This document shows, in pieces, positions 5,136 through 5,212 of a stretch of 5,212 nt of DNA; positions within the stretch are counted from its first letter, which is position 1; every line of letters begins with the position of its first letter. The stretch lies in the NCBI GenBank assembly GCA_028696635.1, contig JAQVGR010000163.1, forward strand, positions 1-5,212, given 5' to 3'. A model generated the notes under the pieces. The model made no database searches and had not been told where the DNA came from. It worked only from the letters and a program-made list of their open reading frames with translations. The position numbers and the translations under genes were made by a program. This stretch comes from Candidatus Krumholzibacteriia bacterium (GTDB lineage Bacteria > Krumholzibacteriota > Krumholzibacteriia > Krumholzibacteriales > Krumholzibacteriaceae).

Positions 5136-5142
5136 GGGGGCC
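5124..5142. repeat. GC-rich palindrome enclosing the -35 box
   Basis: GGCCCCC (5124-5130) and GGGGGCC (5136-5142) are perfect inverted copies with a 5-base loop (5131-5135) that is TTGAC on the minus strand, the -35 core of the Rrf2 operon promoter. As RNA it could help end the minus-strand gene upstream, though no T-run follows it in that direction. On the plus strand a T6 run (5150-5155) follows seven bases later. Confidence 0.45.
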
Positions 5143-5170
5143 TCGCAGATTTTTTGCGTGACGGTCCCGC

Positions 5171-5212
5171 TCAGCGGCAGACCTTGGTGACGAGCATCGC
5201 GTCGGGCAGATC
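5171..5212 (-). CDS. C-terminal end of an unidentified minus-strand protein (partial)
   Basis: Read from the right edge on the minus strand, a frame with good codon bias gives DLPDAMLVTKVCR and ends at TGA (5173-5171). It lies 102 bases upstream of the Rrf2 start, in the same direction. The fragment is too short to name a family, and another frame cannot be excluded. Confidence 0.35.
   Translation of the reverse strand, partial: DLPDAMLVTKVCR

Overview
The window is GC-rich, with very strong G/C preference at third codon positions and good Shine-Dalgarno sites. It looks like the chromosome of a Gram-negative, probably anaerobic or microaerophilic bacterium. Evidence for this is a lipoprotein-type signal on a thioredoxin, an oxygen-sensitive KamA-type radical SAM enzyme, and a ferredoxin-like protein under an Rrf2 regulator. 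The overall style fits deep lineages known mainly from metagenomes (FCB-group candidates such as Krumholzibacteriota or Eisenbacteria, or a deltaproteobacterium), but no marker gene is present and this is only an impression. I see no phage, transposon, CRISPR or tRNA/rRNA signal.

Left part (1-1972, + strand). The C-terminal end of an unidentified protein overlaps, by a GTGA junction, the start of a 372-aa protein of unknown family (119-1237). After a short structured spacer comes a protein carrying an H-x3-C-x2-C motif like that of zinc-binding anti-sigma factors (1293-1906). Its reading frame is broken at a run of five G at 1387-1391: codon bias and the protein sequence both show that the first ~33 codons lie in a different frame from the rest. 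The unit ends at a textbook Rho-independent terminator (1933-1972).

Middle part (1973-3829, + strand). Two apparently independent genes follow, each with its own candidate promoter. The first is a 151-aa exported thioredoxin-fold protein resembling the C-terminal domain of DsbD (2063-2518). The second is a 368-aa KamA-family radical SAM/PLP enzyme (2723-3829), with a near-consensus promoter and a ~120-nt leader holding two hairpins. It keeps the cluster cysteines and the likely PLP lysine but lacks the two acidic residues that lysine 2,3-aminomutase uses to hold the lysine side chain.

Right part (3830-5212, - strand). A two-gene operon converges on the KamA gene with an 11-base gap: an Rrf2-family regulator with three candidate Fe-S cysteines (4601-5068), overlapping by 29 bases a 262-aa protein with an N-terminal diferredoxin-like domain and a cysteine-rich C-terminal domain (3841-4629). 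Upstream is a compact control region: a TTGACG/TATATT promoter, an AT-rich dyad TTGGTA-N6-TACCAA over the expected start point, and a repeated TACCTGAA. This is a likely autoregulatory Rrf2 operator. The window ends in the last 13 codons of another minus-strand gene.
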